64,000 nt of DNA from Bog-473 sp963726005 (GCA_963726005.1 CAVSAT010000002.1:867342-931341); one strand, 5' to 3'; counted from the first letter of the stretch, positions 8,584-17,015 are shown. Notes: generated by a model from the sequence alone, not told the origin. Translations and numbers: made by a program.

Positions 8584-9923
8584 CCCTCCGCGGCCGGCTC
8601 GTCCTGGCGACCACGGCCGCCGTGGTGGTCGCCGTGCTGGCGGCCTCCCTCGGCGCTTACCTGGTGGCCCGCAACACGCTGCTCCAGGCCGCCGACAACT
8701 CGCTCACCACGGCGGCGCAGCGGGTGGTGGCGGGCCAGGAAATCGGGACGACCGCGGCGGCGGTGGGCCAGGTGATCGACAACACGGGCGCCGTCGTCGC
8801 CGGGGGCGGTCTCCCCGTGACCGGTGAGGTCCGCCTGGTGGCGGTCGGCCTCGCCCCCAACTTCTTCACCACGGTCACCGTGGACGGGAACCAGATGCGC
8901 GAGCTCGTCGAGCACCTGCCGGCGGGGACGCCGGTCGAGTCCGGCGTCCTCTACAGCGGGGGCGCCCTTCAGATCGCCACGCTCTTCAACGCCGGCTCCG
9001 AGCTCAGGACGCTGGCATTGTTGTTGGAGGTCGTGGCTCTGGCCGGTGTCCTCCTCGCCGTCGCGCTGGGCTGGCTGGTGGCCCGGACCGCGCTGGTCCC
9101 GCTCAATTCGCTCACCGACAGCGTCGAGGACGTGGCGGAGACGACCGACGTGACGCGCCGGCTGCCCCCTGGCGGCCCCGACGAGCTGGGTCGTCTCCGC
9201 CGCACCTTCAACCGCCTGCTCGAGGCACTCGAGTCGTCGCGTCGGGCCCAGAGCCAGCTGGTGCTCGACGCCTCCCATGAGCTCCGCACCCCGCTGACCA
9301 GCCTGCGCACCAACCTCGAGGTCATCCGCCGGATCGACGAGCTGAGCGTCGAGGACCGCTCCGTGCTGGTCGACGACGTCCTCGTGCAGCTCCAGGAGCT
9401 GAGCGACCTGGTCGGCGACCTGGCCGAGCTGGCCCGGGGCGACCAGGAGCCGACTCCCCCCGAGCCGCTCCGCCTCGATCTGCTAGTCCAAGACGCGGTG
9501 GCGGTCCAGAACACGCACGGGCGCTCGAAGGACGTGCGCTTCGAGCTCGACGCCGAGCCCTGCTGGGTCGAGGGTCACGCGGACCGACTGAGCCGCGCCG
9601 TGGGCAACCTGCTCGACAACGCGCGCAAGTGGAGCCCCCCCGGGCAGTCGGTGTCCGTCACCTGCAAGGAGGGCCTGGTGGTGGTGCACGACCACGGCCC
9701 AGGCATCGCGGCGGCGGACGTGCCCCACATCTTCGACCGCTTCTACCGCTCCCCGGCCGCGCGGGGATTGCCCGGTTCGGGCCTGGGCCTGGCGATCGTC
9801 GCCCAGGTGGTCATGGCCGAGGGTGGAACGATCCTCGCCGAAAACGACCCCGCCGGAGGGGCCCGAATGTCGATGCGCCTGCAGACGGTGCCGGCCGCCG
9901 AAGGGGCCGCAGAACCGTCCTAA
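8580..9923 (+). CDS. Sensor histidine kinase (MprB-like)
   Basis: A membrane sensor of 447 residues and partner of the upstream regulator. First TM segment about 9-30, extracytoplasmic sensor 31-140, second TM about 143-165, then HAMP (ARTALVPLNSLTDSVEDV), HisKA with phospho-acceptor His in LDASHELRTPLTSLR, and HATPase with N box LLDNARKW, G1 HDHGPGIA, F box FDRFYR and G2 GLGLAI. Start GTG 8580 overlaps the regulator stop. Confidence 0.94.
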   Translation: MTLRGRLVLATTAAVVVAVLAASLGAYLVARNTLLQAADNSLTTAAQRVVAGQEIGTTAAAVGQVIDNTGAVVAGGGLPVTGEVRLVAVGLAPNFFTTVTVDGNQMRELVEHLPAGTPVESGVLYSGGALQIATLFNAGSELRTLALLLEVVALAGVLLAVALGWLVARTALVPLNSLTDSVEDVAETTDVTRRLPPGGPDELGRLRRTFNRLLEALESSRRAQSQLVLDASHELRTPLTSLRTNLEVIRRIDELSVEDRSVLVDDVLVQLQELSDLVGDLAELARGDQEPTPPEPLRLDLLVQDAVAVQNTHGRSKDVRFELDAEPCWVEGHADRLSRAVGNLLDNARKWSPPGQSVSVTCKEGLVVVHDHGPGIAAADVPHIFDRFYRSPAARGLPGSGLGLAIVAQVVMAEGGTILAENDPAGGARMSMRLQTVPAAEGAAEPS

Positions 9924-10059
9924 CCGGAGCGCGGCTTGGCGAGCGGGTGCGATTCTTCGCTCCTTCTTATGATCTGTCCATCTCTCGCTCAGGTCGCCGG
10001 CGCAGACTGGCGGCGTACCCGCCAGTGGTGTCCGAGGACGCCGGTTCGCCACCGGCGCG

Positions 10060-10090
10060 CCGGCGGGGGCGGCCCACCCGCCCCCGCCGG
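10060..10090. terminator. Perfect 13-bp hairpin between convergent genes
   Basis: CCGGCGGGGGCGG, a 5-base loop, then its exact reverse complement. It lies between the histidine kinase end and the convergent VOC gene end and could stop transcription in both directions. There is no T tract, as is common for GC-rich actinobacterial hairpins. Confidence 0.6.
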
Positions 10091-10124
10091 CCTCCTCCCG
10101 CCCGGACCAACACGACGAGCGCGC

Positions 10125-10494
10125 TCATTCCTCGGCGACGAGTTCGATGCGGTTCCCGAACGGGTCGTCGACGTAGGCACCGCGGCCCGGCTCCAGATCC
10201 GTGTTGGGTCGGACCGCCACTCCGGCCGCACCCAGTGCAGCCTGGAGGTCGGGTAGGTCGCGCACCGCGAAGGCGGGGTGCGCCTTGCGCGGCGGGTCGG
10301 AAGTCCTCCTCCACGCCCAGGTGCACCGCCATGTTCCCCCGGCGGAACCAGCAGCCGCCCCGGGCCGCCAGCGGAGCGGGTTTGGGGACCGGTTCGAGCC
10401 CGAGCAACCCTCCGTAGAAAGCCCCGGCCGCCTCCTCGCCGCCGGGCGGCATGGCCAGTTGCAGGTGGTCGAGCCCGACGATCTCGAAGCCCAT
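10125..10494 (-). pseudogene. VOC (glyoxalase-fold) protein with one frameshift
   Basis: Reading from ATG 10494 (good site GAGGAGG upstream) gives LDHLQLAMPPGGEEAAGAFY and then GCWFRRGNMAVHLGVEEDF, typical of vicinal oxygen chelate proteins. Near 10288-10296 the frame breaks; skipping one base restores a normal VOC C-terminus (about 55 residues including AVRDLPDL, DDPFGNRIELVAEE) ending at TGA 10125. The metal-site pattern (His near the start, later His, terminal Glu) is kept. The span is 370 nt, three times 123 plus one. Either a one-base assembly error or a recent inactivation. Substrate unknown. Confidence 0.8.
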
Positions 10495-10561
10495 CTGCTG
10501 CCTCCTCGCGCCCTGGCCGACCTGGCAGTCGGCCCCCCGGACCGCTAGCCTGCCGCAGGAC

Positions 10562-10660
10562 ATGGGATCACTGATCAAGAAGCGCCGCAAGCGGATGCGC
10601 AAGAAGAAGCACAAGAAGATGCTGAAGGCCACCCGTTGGCAGCGCCGGGCCGGCAAGTAG
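10562..10660 (+). CDS. 30S ribosomal protein bS22
   Basis: Only 32 residues, very basic: it begins MGSLIKKRRKRMRKKKHKK and ends WQRRAGK. This matches actinobacterial bS22, seen in mycobacterial ribosome structures and often labelled an AURKAIP1/COX24-domain protein. It has an AGGA ribosome-binding site and is divergent from the VOC gene. It is short enough to be missed by many gene callers. Confidence 0.9.
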   Translation: MGSLIKKRRKRMRKKKHKKMLKATRWQRRAGK

Positions 10661-10692
10661 TCCCGGCTCCGCCGCTTTCGCTCCCCCGTCCC

Positions 10693-11463
10693 TCAATCCC
10701 CGTCCCAGCCCGCCGGTACGGTGCGGGCCCGCACCAGTCGGGCGGTGTCCGCCCGCATCCGCAATACGGGCTGCGCCGCTGTTCCCGCCTCCGCCGGCCC
10801 ATCCTCGACGAACCAAGTCGACCCGCTACCGGCCAACGCCGGCTCGCTACCCGCCAGGTCCCGCAGTGCGTCGCGCCAGTGGGCCAGGCGCGGCTCGACG
10901 GCCAGGGCGGCTGAAGCCAGCGCGTTCGGGCCCTCGTCCCGGGGGTCTTGGTCCCAGGCCCGGTACACCCGCGCCGTGTCGACGCCGAACGGCGGCACCA
11001 GCAGCAGGTACTCCCGGGCCTCGAAGGCCAACGGGGTGACGCGCTCCCCCGCCCCCTCCACCCGGGCCCGGCCACCCTCGAGGCAGAAGGGCACGTCGGA
11101 CCCGAGGCGCGCGGCCACCGCAGGATCTGCGCACTTGGCCCAGCGCAACACAGCGGCCGCGTCGGCCGAGCCGCCGCCGAGCCCGCCACCCAGAGGGATG
11201 CGCTTCGTGAGGCGGACCGCCGCGGTGCGCCCGCACGCCTCGAGCGCCCGGGCGACGAGGTTCTGCTCGGCACGCGGCAGGTCGTCGGCGCGCGCGCCGG
11301 CTTCGGCCTCCACGACGAGGCCAGACCGGCCTTCGTCGAACAACAGCTCGTCGGCCAGGCTGAGCGTGACCATCTCTGCGTCCAGCTCGTGGTAACCGTC
11401 GGCGCGCACGCCCGTCACGCGCAGCGTCACGGTCAGCTTGGCCGGGGCCAGTACTGGTCTCAC
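10693..11463 (-). CDS. ispE: 4-diphosphocytidyl-2-C-methyl-D-erythritol kinase
   Basis: GHMP kinase of the MEP isoprenoid pathway, phosphorylating CDP-methylerythritol. The 256 residues include the substrate Lys region APAKLTVTL, DGYHELD, the ATP loop PLGGGLGGGSADAAAVLRW and the C-terminal GSGST. It is somewhat shorter than most homologues (about 280-310). Start GTG 11463 overlaps the rsmA stop (GTGA). Confidence 0.93.
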   Translation of the reverse strand: MRPVLAPAKLTVTLRVTGVRADGYHELDAEMVTLSLADELLFDEGRSGLVVEAEAGARADDLPRAEQNLVARALEACGRTAAVRLTKRIPLGGGLGGGSADAAAVLRWAKCADPAVAARLGSDVPFCLEGGRARVEGAGERVTPLAFEAREYLLLVPPFGVDTARVYRAWDQDPRDEGPNALASAALAVEPRLAHWRDALRDLAGSEPALAGSGSTWFVEDGPAEAGTAAQPVLRMRADTARLVRARTVPAGWDGD

Positions 11464-12281
11464 GTCGCCGCCAGCCTGCCCCACTCGGTCACGCCGAGCT
11501 CCTCCGCCCGGGCGTCGGGCCGGACCCCCGCCCGTTCGAACGCCGCGGGTTCCACGACGCCGGCCAGAGAGCGCCTGAGCATCTTGCGCCGATGCGCGAA
11601 CCCGGCCCGCACGACCGTCTCCAGCCGTTCGTAGGACACGAGCGCGGGGTCGACGGCGGGTGCCGGTAGGCGTTCGAGGCGCACGAGCACGGACTCGACC
11701 CGCGGCCTCGGGATGAACACCGACGCGGGCACGCGGCCGATCACCTCGGCCCGGGCGAAGTAGGCGATGCGGACCGACACGGAGCCGTAGGCATCCTCCC
11801 CGGCGCCGGCGGCCATGCGCTCGCCCACCTCCCTCTGCACCATGACCAGCAGGTGTGCGACCGCGGGGACCTCGACCAAGGTCCGCAGCACCATGGGGGC
11901 GGCCACGTTGTAGGGGAGGTTGGCCACGAGGTGCCACGGCCCGGCGTGCCGCTCGGCCAGCAGTGCCGCCAGGTCGAGCGCCAGCGCGTCCCCCTGGACG
12001 ACCTCGACGCCGACGGGCTCCACCACCGCGCGCAGAACGGGGATCAGGTGGCGATCGGCCTCCACCGCCACCACCACGGCACCCGTCTCGGCCAGCGCCA
12101 GTGTCAGCGACCCCAGACCCGCCCCGATCTCGAGCACGGGCGAGCCCGCGACCACGCCGGAGAGGCGCGCGATGCGCCGCACGGTATTGGGGTCGGCGAC
12201 GAAATTCTGTCCGAGGGCCCGGTTCGGGTGCAGCCCGTGCGCCGACAGCAGCTGGGCGATGTCGGCGCCGGAATGGGTCAC
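11460..12281 (-). CDS. rsmA: 16S rRNA dimethyladenosine transferase
   Basis: Dimethylates two adjacent adenosines near the 3' end of 16S rRNA (KsgA family). The 273 residues carry NRALGQNF, motif I LEIGAGLGSLT, acidic AVEAD, QGDALALD, the catalytic NLPYNVAAP, and the C-terminal rRNA-binding region FIPRPRVES and AGFAHRRKMLRRSL. Start GTG 12281 overlaps the stop of the RlpA-like gene by four bases; it in turn overlaps ispE. Confidence 0.96.
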   Translation of the reverse strand: MTHSGADIAQLLSAHGLHPNRALGQNFVADPNTVRRIARLSGVVAGSPVLEIGAGLGSLTLALAETGAVVVAVEADRHLIPVLRAVVEPVGVEVVQGDALALDLAALLAERHAGPWHLVANLPYNVAAPMVLRTLVEVPAVAHLLVMVQREVGERMAAGAGEDAYGSVSVRIAYFARAEVIGRVPASVFIPRPRVESVLVRLERLPAPAVDPALVSYERLETVVRAGFAHRRKMLRRSLAGVVEPAAFERAGVRPDARAEELGVTEWGRLAAT

Positions 12282-12970
12282 CAGGAGATTGTGACGTCCA
12301 CCACTCCCTGGCCGAGGTCGGCGATCTGCGAGAAGCCGTCGGGCGACAGGTCCACCACCCGGGGATACCCGGCCCCCTCGCGGTCGTCCACCGTGCAGCT
12401 CGTCGACGCGCCCGTGGCGTTGTTCACCACGGTGACCACGGTCCCGAAGGGAAGCGTGGGGCTCGCGCACGTCCCGGACGCGGCGGCCGAGTACCACGTG
12501 GCCTCGCCGACCTGACTGTTGGCCGCCACGACGCGCGGCGGCGCAGTCGTCGTCGTGGTCGGGGGCGGTGGCGGTGGCGGTGGCACCGTTGTTGTCGTCG
12601 TTGTCGTTGTCGTTGGTTGCGGTGGCACCGATGTCGACGTCGCGGCCGGAGCCGATGGCGTCGTCGTCGACGGCGGCGCCGGCGCGGTCGTGGTCGTCGT
12701 AGCGGGCGCGTGGTACGCGACCAGATGCGACGCCAGGTTCACGCCGTCAGCTTTGGTCGCGCCGCGCACGGCATCCGCATGTCTCGAGACGTCGCGCGCC
12801 GTCGCTTCTGATCGTGACGCATGCGCTTTCGCGTTCTGCAACAACAGGAGAGGCGCGCCGAACAACACGCCGCAAATGATTGCAGCGACGCCCAGGCGCC
12901 TCCCCCCAGTGCTCTGGTTCCGCAGGGCTCCACCCTTCTTCGGGGACACAGTGCACCCGCGCCGACACAC
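12278..12970 (-). CDS. Secreted RlpA-like double-psi beta-barrel protein
   Basis: About 230 residues: an N-terminal hydrophobic segment (LGVAAIICGVLFGAPLLLL) acting as signal or anchor, a long Thr/Pro/Val-rich linker (about residues 90-150, encoded by ACN-rich repeats), and a C-terminal DPBB domain with GEATWYS, GTCASPTLPFGTVVTV, DDREG and RVVDLSPDGFSQIA. DPBB/RlpA proteins act on or bind peptidoglycan. In Mycobacterium the same slot between tatD and ksgA holds rpfB, so a cell-wall role is likely. GTG 12970 or GTG 12949 could be the start; neither has a clear ribosome-binding site. Confidence 0.82.
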   Translation of the reverse strand: MCRRGCTVSPKKGGALRNQSTGGRRLGVAAIICGVLFGAPLLLLQNAKAHASRSEATARDVSRHADAVRGATKADGVNLASHLVAYHAPATTTTTAPAPPSTTTPSAPAATSTSVPPQPTTTTTTTTTVPPPPPPPPTTTTTAPPRVVAANSQVGEATWYSAAASGTCASPTLPFGTVVTVVNNATGASTSCTVDDREGAGYPRVVDLSPDGFSQIADLGQGVVDVTISW

Positions 12971-13122
12971 GGGTGGGAGGGGTTTCTGGAGAACTTAGAT
13001 AACCATTTGCAAGCCACGCAAACTCGAAATGGGGCCGAGACTTTTTGTGGGCTCTTTTCCCAGGTCAAAGCACCCAGGCCTCGCGATATTTAGATGAACT
13101 CCCTGTTCACAGCGTGTTTCTG

Positions 13123-13145
13123 GCATGTTTCTTCATGAAACATGC
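13123..13145. repeat. Perfect 9-bp inverted repeat upstream of the RlpA-like gene
   Basis: GCATGTTTC, a 5-base loop, then the exact reverse complement, in the AT-richer gap between tatD and the RlpA-like gene. A second dyad, ACGCGC-AGCA-GCGCGT, lies at 13167-13182 directly after the tatD stop. The first may be a regulatory site or RNA hairpin; the second may be a terminator. Neither is followed by a T run. Confidence 0.55.
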
Positions 13146-13185
13146 AGGTCACGAGGTTCTCGTATTACGCGCAGCAGCGCGTGTA

Positions 13186-14001
13186 TTAGCCCCCTGTGGA
13201 AAAGACCATGGCCGCGGCCGCGGCCGTGCGCTCCTTGATCTCGTCGACCGCGCAGCCCTTGACGACGGCGATCGCCTCCCCCACGAACGGCAGGTACGAC
13301 GGCTCGTTGGTGCGGCCGCGATGGGGCACCGGCGCGAGGAACGGACTGTCCGTCTCGACGAGCAATCGGTCGAGCGGACACCGCGCCGCCGCCTCGCGCA
13401 AGCCGGTGGCGTTCTTGAACGTCACGATGCCGCTGAAGGAGACGTACATGCCGGCGCGCAGGCACCGGTCGATCTCGTCGGGGCCGCCGGTGAAGCAATG
13501 CAGCACGGTGCGCTCCGGGACGCCTTCGGCCTCCAGGACATCGAAGAGGTCAATCCACGCGTCGCGCGCGTGGATCACCAGCGCCAACCCGTACGCGTGC
13601 GCCAGCGCGATCTGCGCCGCGAACGCCGCGCGCTGCGCGGCGCGCGGGGAGTGCTCGTAGTAGTAATCGAGCCCACACTCGCCCACCGCCACGATCGCAC
13701 CGTCACCGGCGTCCACCTCCTTCGCCAACAGGCCCGCCACCTCCTCGACACCCTCGCTGGCCTCGTGCGGGTGCAGCCCGACGGACGCCCACGCCTGCGG
13801 CGGTGACCCGGCCCCGGCCGTCGAACGCGCGACGGCGACCGCCTGCCGCGAGGTCTTCGCGCCGGTCCCGATGCAGACGAGCCGGTCGATGCCCGCGGCC
13901 CCGGCCCGGGTCAGGACCGGCTCCAGTCCGGCGCCCGGGCCATCGTCCCCGCCGAGATACTCCTCCTGCACGTGGCAGTGGGAGTCGAACCAGCCCGTCA
14001 C
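13186..14001 (-). CDS. tatD: TatD-family metal-dependent deoxyribonuclease
   Basis: A 271-residue TIM-barrel hydrolase with the TatD signature: DSHCHVQ, GLHPHEA, VGECGLDYYYEHSP, VIHARDA, HCFTG and the metal-binding VETDSPFLAPVP. Homologues are 3'-5' DNases involved in repair or DNA turnover. Start GTG 14001 lies one base after the metG stop, so the two form an operon. Confidence 0.95.
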   Translation of the reverse strand: MTGWFDSHCHVQEEYLGGDDGPGAGLEPVLTRAGAAGIDRLVCIGTGAKTSRQAVAVARSTAGAGSPPQAWASVGLHPHEASEGVEEVAGLLAKEVDAGDGAIVAVGECGLDYYYEHSPRAAQRAAFAAQIALAHAYGLALVIHARDAWIDLFDVLEAEGVPERTVLHCFTGGPDEIDRCLRAGMYVSFSGIVTFKNATGLREAAARCPLDRLLVETDSPFLAPVPHRGRTNEPSYLPFVGEAIAVVKGCAVDEIKERTAAAAAMVFSTGG

Positions 14002-14002
14002 G

Positions 14003-15553
14003 TCAGGCCTTGCGCCGAGGGAACAGGGGCTCCCCCTTCACCACAGCGGCCCCGCCGGCGTAGCCGCCCCATCCGGCGTCGGCCGGGAGCCGCGCCGCCG
14101 AAGGGTCTCCGGCCATGCCGATGCGGCGCCAGACCTCGGCGGCCGTCGAGGGCATGGCAGGGACGATCAGGACGGCGACGATGCGCAGCACCTCGAGCGC
14201 GTCGCCCAGCACCGCGTCGACGGCCGGCCCGGGCTCCATCTTCCAGGGTTCTGCGGCCTCGAGCTCGGCATTGGCTGCGCCGATGAGCCGCCACGTCTCG
14301 TCGAGCGCGTCGTGCGGCGCCCAGCGGGCCCACGCGTCGGTCGCCGCCTCCAGCACCCGGCCGGCCACAGGGGCGAGCGGGCTGGCCGGGTTGCAAGCGG
14401 GGCCGACCCCCTTGCTCTTGGAGTGGACCACGGTCGTGACACGCGACACGAGATTGCCCAAGTTGTTGGCCAGGTCCGCGTTGTAGCGCGCCACGATGCC
14501 CTCGTAGGAGAAGTCTCCGTCCGCGCCGAGGGGCACCTCGCGCAGTAGGTGGTAGCGCAGAGGGTCGACGCCGAAGTCGTCGGCCAGTGCCAGCGGCGAC
14601 ACGTCGGTGATGTTGAGGGGCTTCGAGCCTTCGCCACCGGTCAGTCCTGCCGCGATCATCGTCTTGCCCAGCTTCTGGCCGCCCATCAACAAATAGCCGT
14701 GCACGAAGATCTCCTTTGGGGGCGCGATGTCCGCCGCCATGCACATCGCCGGCCACCAGACGCAGTGGAACTTGAGGATGTCCTTGCCGATCAGGTGGTG
14801 GGCGGCGCCCCAACGGGCCCCGAACGTCGCCGGGTCGCGGCCGTACCCCGCGACCGTCAGGTAGTTGATGAGGGCGTCGTACCAGACGTAGAAGACGTGC
14901 CCGGCGTCCCACGGCACCGGCACGCCCCACGAAAAGGAGGTGCGGGTGATGGACACGTCGCGCAGCCCACCTCGGATGAATCCGAGGGCCTCGTTGCGCT
15001 TGGAGACTGGACGGACGAATTCGGCGTGGCTGTCGTAAAAGTCCAGGAGACGCTGCTCGAACGCGCTGAGCTTGAAGAAGTAATTGTCCTCCTGCATCTC
15101 GACCACGGGTCGTCCGTGCACGGGGCAGTTGCCGTCCACCAGCTGCTCTTCGGTGTAGTAGTCCTCGCACGAGATGCAGTACAGGCCCCAGTAGGGGGCC
15201 AGCTCGATGAAGCCGTTGTCATAGATCCGCTGGAGGAACTCCTGGACGACGGAGTAGTGGCGCGGCTCGGTGGTGCGGATGAAGTCGTCGTAGGAGATGT
15301 CGAGCCGCTGCCACGCCTCCTTGAAGCGGGTCGACGTGCGGTCCGTCCACTCCTTCGGGGTGGCCCCGTTGGCCTCTGCCGCCTCCACGATCTTGGCCCC
15401 GTGCTCGTCGGTGCCCGTCATGAACCACACGTCGTCGCCCAGCAGGCGGTGCCAGCGGGCCAGCGCGTCGGCGTTCACCGTCGTGTACGCCGTGCCGACG
15501 TGCGGAGCGTCGTTGACGTAGTAGATCGGTGTGGTCAGGTAGTAGGGGAGCAC
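14003..15553 (-). CDS. metG: Methionyl-tRNA synthetase
   Basis: Charges initiator and elongator tRNA-Met. The 516 residues show the class I HIGH-equivalent HVGTAY, a zinc-knuckle insert (CISC and CPVH), WYDALINYL, GKDILKFHCVWWPA and the anticodon-binding helices. The KMSKS loop reads KLGKTM, an unusual form. There is no C-terminal tRNA-binding EMAP domain. The start is GTG 15553 (VLPYYLTTPIYYVNDAPH), supported by a leaderless -10 box. Confidence 0.96.
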   Translation of the reverse strand: MLPYYLTTPIYYVNDAPHVGTAYTTVNADALARWHRLLGDDVWFMTGTDEHGAKIVEAAEANGATPKEWTDRTSTRFKEAWQRLDISYDDFIRTTEPRHYSVVQEFLQRIYDNGFIELAPYWGLYCISCEDYYTEEQLVDGNCPVHGRPVVEMQEDNYFFKLSAFEQRLLDFYDSHAEFVRPVSKRNEALGFIRGGLRDVSITRTSFSWGVPVPWDAGHVFYVWYDALINYLTVAGYGRDPATFGARWGAAHHLIGKDILKFHCVWWPAMCMAADIAPPKEIFVHGYLLMGGQKLGKTMIAAGLTGGEGSKPLNITDVSPLALADDFGVDPLRYHLLREVPLGADGDFSYEGIVARYNADLANNLGNLVSRVTTVVHSKSKGVGPACNPASPLAPVAGRVLEAATDAWARWAPHDALDETWRLIGAANAELEAAEPWKMEPGPAVDAVLGDALEVLRIVAVLIVPAMPSTAAEVWRRIGMAGDPSAARLPADAGWGGYAGGAAVVKGEPLFPRRKA

Positions 15554-15560
15554 CGCCGGT

Positions 15561-15566
15561 AGCGTA
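15561..15566 (-). promoter_or_regulatory. -10 box TACGCT for metG, leaderless type
   Basis: The minus strand reads TACGCT ending seven bases before GTG 15553. It lies in the 22-base gap after rsmI, so metG-tatD can be transcribed separately from the rsmI unit. Confidence 0.5.
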
Positions 15567-15575
15567 CCGGCGCGC

Positions 15576-16475
15576 TCAGCCGCGGCCCGACGTACCCTCT
15601 CGGCCGTCGGCCGTCGCACGGGCCCGCAGCGCCGCCTCGTAGGCGCGCCGCCGCGGCACACCGAGGGAGGCGGCCACACGGTCGGCGACCTGGCGTGGGC
15701 CCGCCGACGGGTCGTCTCTCAGTGCGGCGCGTACCGCTGCGTCGACCTCCTCCTCGCCGGCGGGCGACGGTGGGGGGGCCCCACCGATCACCAGGACCAC
15801 CTCACCCCGCACCTCGCGTGCCGCGAAGGCCGTCGCCGCGTCGGCGAGCGATCCCCGCCAGACCTCTTCGTGCAGCTTGGTCAGCTCCCGCACCACCGCC
15901 ACCGGCCGGTGTGGGTCGGCGACGGCCATCTCGGCCAGCGTCGCGGTGATGCGGCGCGGCGCCTCGAGCACCACGCAGGTGCGCTCGTCCGCCATGAGCG
16001 CGGCCATGCGCCGGCGGCGCTCGGGGCCCTTGCGGGGCAGGAACCCCTCCACGCAGAAGCGGTCGGCTGGAAGCCCGCTCACGACGAGGGCGCCCAGCAC
16101 CGACGACGGGCCGGGCACCGTGCTGACCGTCTCGCCTCCCTCGGCGAGCCGCGAGGCGAGCCAGGCGCCGGGGTCCGAAATGCCGGGCGTCCCCGCGTCG
16201 CTGACCACCGCCACCGTCGCTCCACCGGCCACAGCGCCCGCGACGCGCTCGAGACGGTCAGGTTCGTTGTGCCCGTGCAGCGAGAGCAAACGGTCGCCGT
16301 CGGGCCCGCGCGCGGTGATACCCAGCGCCGAGAGGAGGGCCCGGGTTCGGCGCGTGTCCTCGCAGCAGATGAGGTCCGCCGTCGCCAGCACGTCACGTGC
16401 CCGTGGGGAGAGGTCGCCCAGGTTCCCGATCGGCGTGGCCACCAGCACGAGCTGCCCCCGCCGCGCTTCGCTCAA
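15576..16475 (-). CDS. rsmI: 16S rRNA 2'-O-ribose C1402 methyltransferase
   Basis: Tetrapyrrole-methylase-fold rRNA methyltransferase of 299 residues: LVATPIGNLGD, CEDTRRT, LHGHNE, VSDAGTPGISDPG, VPGPSSV and FCVEGFLPRKG are all diagnostic of RsmI. The TTG start at 16475 overlaps the DUF192 gene stop (TTGA), indicating coupling. The C-terminal 50 residues are Ala/Arg-rich, as in many actinobacterial forms. Confidence 0.95.
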   Translation of the reverse strand: MSEARRGQLVLVATPIGNLGDLSPRARDVLATADLICCEDTRRTRALLSALGITARGPDGDRLLSLHGHNEPDRLERVAGAVAGGATVAVVSDAGTPGISDPGAWLASRLAEGGETVSTVPGPSSVLGALVVSGLPADRFCVEGFLPRKGPERRRRMAALMADERTCVVLEAPRRITATLAEMAVADPHRPVAVVRELTKLHEEVWRGSLADAATAFAAREVRGEVVLVIGGAPPPSPAGEEEVDAAVRAALRDDPSAGPRQVADRVAASLGVPRRRAYEAALRARATADGREGTSGRG

Positions 16476-16834
16476 GGCCCGTCGCCCACTGCTCCGTCGG
16501 GCACCTGGCGCACCTCGAGCTGGTCACCGACCCGCACGCCCCATCGCTCCAGCGAGCCGGCTTCGGTTTCGACGACGCTGCGGGCACTCCGTCCGCCCAC
16601 CGCGACCCGCCAGGGCTTCAGCCTGGTCACGCGCACGACCGTCAGGTCGACCGAGAGAAAGGCGACGTCGATGGGGAACTTCATGCCCACCGTGTGCACG
16701 GCGCGCATGCCCTCCACGTGCAGCGCCCCCTCGCACCCGGTGCGCCCCCGCAAGGCCCCGCGCTCAGCCGCCGAGTCGGTCATCTCGAGCGCGCACACCA
16801 CGTCGCCGTCCCGAAGGAGCCATCCGGACCGCAT
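16472..16834 (-). CDS. DUF192 family protein
   Basis: A 120-residue protein of the DUF192 (UPF0127) family: GLRGRTG-like RGALRGRTGCEGAL, VHTVGMKFPIDVAFL and ARSVVETEAGSLERWGV are characteristic. The fold is a small beta barrel and the function is unknown. No signal peptide is seen. It is coupled to rsmI by a four-base overlap and heads that transcription unit. Confidence 0.88.
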   Translation of the reverse strand: MRSGWLLRDGDVVCALEMTDSAAERGALRGRTGCEGALHVEGMRAVHTVGMKFPIDVAFLSVDLTVVRVTRLKPWRVAVGGRSARSVVETEAGSLERWGVRVGDQLEVRQVPDGAVGDGP

Positions 16835-16841
16835 CCGAGTG

Positions 16842-16847
16842 AGGCTA
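16842..16847 (-). promoter_or_regulatory. -10 box TAGCCT for the DUF192-rsmI unit, leaderless type
   Basis: The minus strand reads TAGCCT ending seven bases before ATG 16834. No Shine-Dalgarno sequence precedes that ATG, consistent with a leaderless message. Confidence 0.5.
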
Positions 16848-17015
16848 CCGGACGACCTCCGGCGTTCCGTCGTGCCGTACCTGCGCGGTCACGTCACTCA
16901 ACCGACCATGTGGAACAGCGTCTTGCCATCGATCGCAAGGGCTGCGCTGGGCACGAAAAGAGCCATCACCCCGGCCACGATCCCGACGCCGGCAGGCCGG
17001 CACCTGGCGTGCGTC

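Noticed and set aside
12530..12720. Tandem GTC/GTT-type repeats as a possible mobile or CRISPR-like repeat
   Set aside because: They are codons of a Thr/Pro/Val linker, with no spacer structure.
12950..13200. A c-di-AMP (ydaO-type) riboswitch before the RlpA-like gene
   Set aside because: None of the conserved ydaO loops is visible on the minus strand.
16905..16990. A tiny hydrophobic minus-strand peptide resembling a pilin tail
   Set aside because: No start with a ribosome-binding site, no promoter and no conserved motif; probably chance.
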